From JAWWPY01 sp964412845 (GTDB lineage Bacteria; Actinomycetota; Actinomycetes; Streptosporangiales; Streptosporangiaceae): DNA of 32,693 nt. The notes under the pieces are model-generated. The model did no database searches, was not told the DNA's origin, and saw nothing but the letters and a program-made list of their open reading frames with translations. The number at the start of each line of letters is the position of its first letter. Position 1 is the stretch's first letter. The DNA is taken from positions 1 through 32,693 of the forward strand of contig CAYPQM010000075.1 in the NCBI GenBank assembly GCA_964412845.1, given 5' to 3'. Positions 32,368-32,693 of the stretch are shown one piece after another. Position numbers and translations under genes: made by a program.

Positions 32368-32693
32368 ATGAACCGCATGACCGCCACCGGGCCGGTAACG
32401 TCCGCACCCGGCCGGCCCGCCGGTTCCCGCTGGCCGGCTGATTCCCGCTGGCCGGACGGCCATCCGCGGCGCCGCCGGGTCCTGCTCGTGATGTGCCTCA
32501 GCCTGCTGGTCGTGGTGATCGACAACACCGTCCTCAATACCGCGCTGCCTACCCTCGCCCGGGTGCTGCCCGCGGGAACCAGCTCACTGCAATGGATCAC
32601 GGACGCCTACACACTGTGTTTCGCGGCGCTCCTCATCCCGGCCGGTGCGCTCGGTGACCGGTACGGGCGCCGACGCTCGCTGCTCGGCGGCCT
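32368..32693 (+). CDS. MFS drug exporter, DHA2/EmrB-QacA type (cut by window end)
   Basis: The first 108 codons of a 14-span proton-driven exporter. After a basic, Pro/Arg-rich N terminus of about 38 residues, span 1 contains the DHA2 motif D-N-T-V-L-N-T-A-L-P, then WITDAYTL in span 2 and motif A, GDRYGRRR. AAGGAG stands 6 bases before the ATG. The N-terminal region has a repeated SRWP (from an 18-bp near-duplication, 32416-32451). Divergence from the TetR gene suggests ligand-induced export of a drug or metabolite; the substrate is unknown. Confidence 0.9.
   Translation, partial: MNRMTATGPVTSAPGRPAGSRWPADSRWPDGHPRRRRVLLVMCLSLLVVVIDNTVLNTALPTLARVLPAGTSSLQWITDAYTLCFAALLIPAGALGDRYGRRRSLLGG

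Noticed and set aside
1..32693. tRNA, rRNA, CRISPR array, insertion sequence or replication origin
   Set aside because: No cloverleaf-like block, no regularly spaced repeats, no transposase and no DnaA-box cluster were seen by eye. The xerC-type gene looks chromosomal, not an element integrase.

Overview
The window looks like chromosomal DNA from a high-GC actinobacterium. Codon use is strongly G/C-ending throughout. The right third carries the actinobacterial arrangement rpsB-tsf-pyrH-frr-cdsA with rlmN close by and a xerC-type recombinase upstream. PASTA-free, Ala/Pro-rich secreted proteins and a HATPase-GAF-SpoIIE phosphatase also fit this phylum. I cannot fix the genus; the lack of whiG between xerC and rpsB argues against a plain Streptomyces layout. 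Ten Ns at 9327-9336 mark a scaffold join, so linkage between the left 9.3 kb and the rest rests on scaffolding.

Left region (1-9326): two large exported proteins on the minus strand, in one transcription unit. The first has DNRLRE-like, VCBS/FG-GAP, LamG and C-terminal beta-repeat modules; it is broken by an in-frame TGA at 3297-3299, after which the same repeat continues in frame to 2754. The second starts 47 bases further on and is the N-terminal 902 residues of an actinobacterial SpvB/RHS-type protein that runs off the window, so its C-terminal tip is not visible. A gene-free stretch of about 725 bases separates this pair from a divergent undecaprenyl-diphosphatase (uppP family) followed by a strong hairpin.

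Middle region (9401-22759): typA/bipA, then a tightly overlapping plus-strand redox operon: a one-span Pro-rich protein, an ApbE-type flavin transferase, a ferric-reductase-like haem membrane protein, a NuoF-like NADH/FMN flavoprotein and a three-cysteine ferredoxin. Each later start overlaps the previous stop. The operon looks like a compact NADH-linked membrane electron-transfer module, but I see no FMN-binding target for ApbE. Next come a minus-strand secreted or anchored small protein, an OmpR-type response regulator with its histidine kinase, a two-RCK potassium channel, two small unknown genes, and a HATPase-GAF-GAF-SpoIIE phosphatase.

Right region (22760-32693): a hexapeptide acyltransferase behind rlmN, a plus-strand Suppressor-of-fused-like gene placed between rlmN and cdsA, a 57-residue two-span membrane protein, then cdsA, frr, pyrH, tsf and rpsB (all minus strand; translation and phospholipid housekeeping). 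xerC follows, overlapping a TetR regulator by 4 bases, and a divergent DHA2-type MFS exporter is cut by the window end. The tetR/MFS intergenic region holds a perfect 16-bp palindrome overlapping a good promoter. No rRNA, tRNA, CRISPR array or insertion sequence was recognised.
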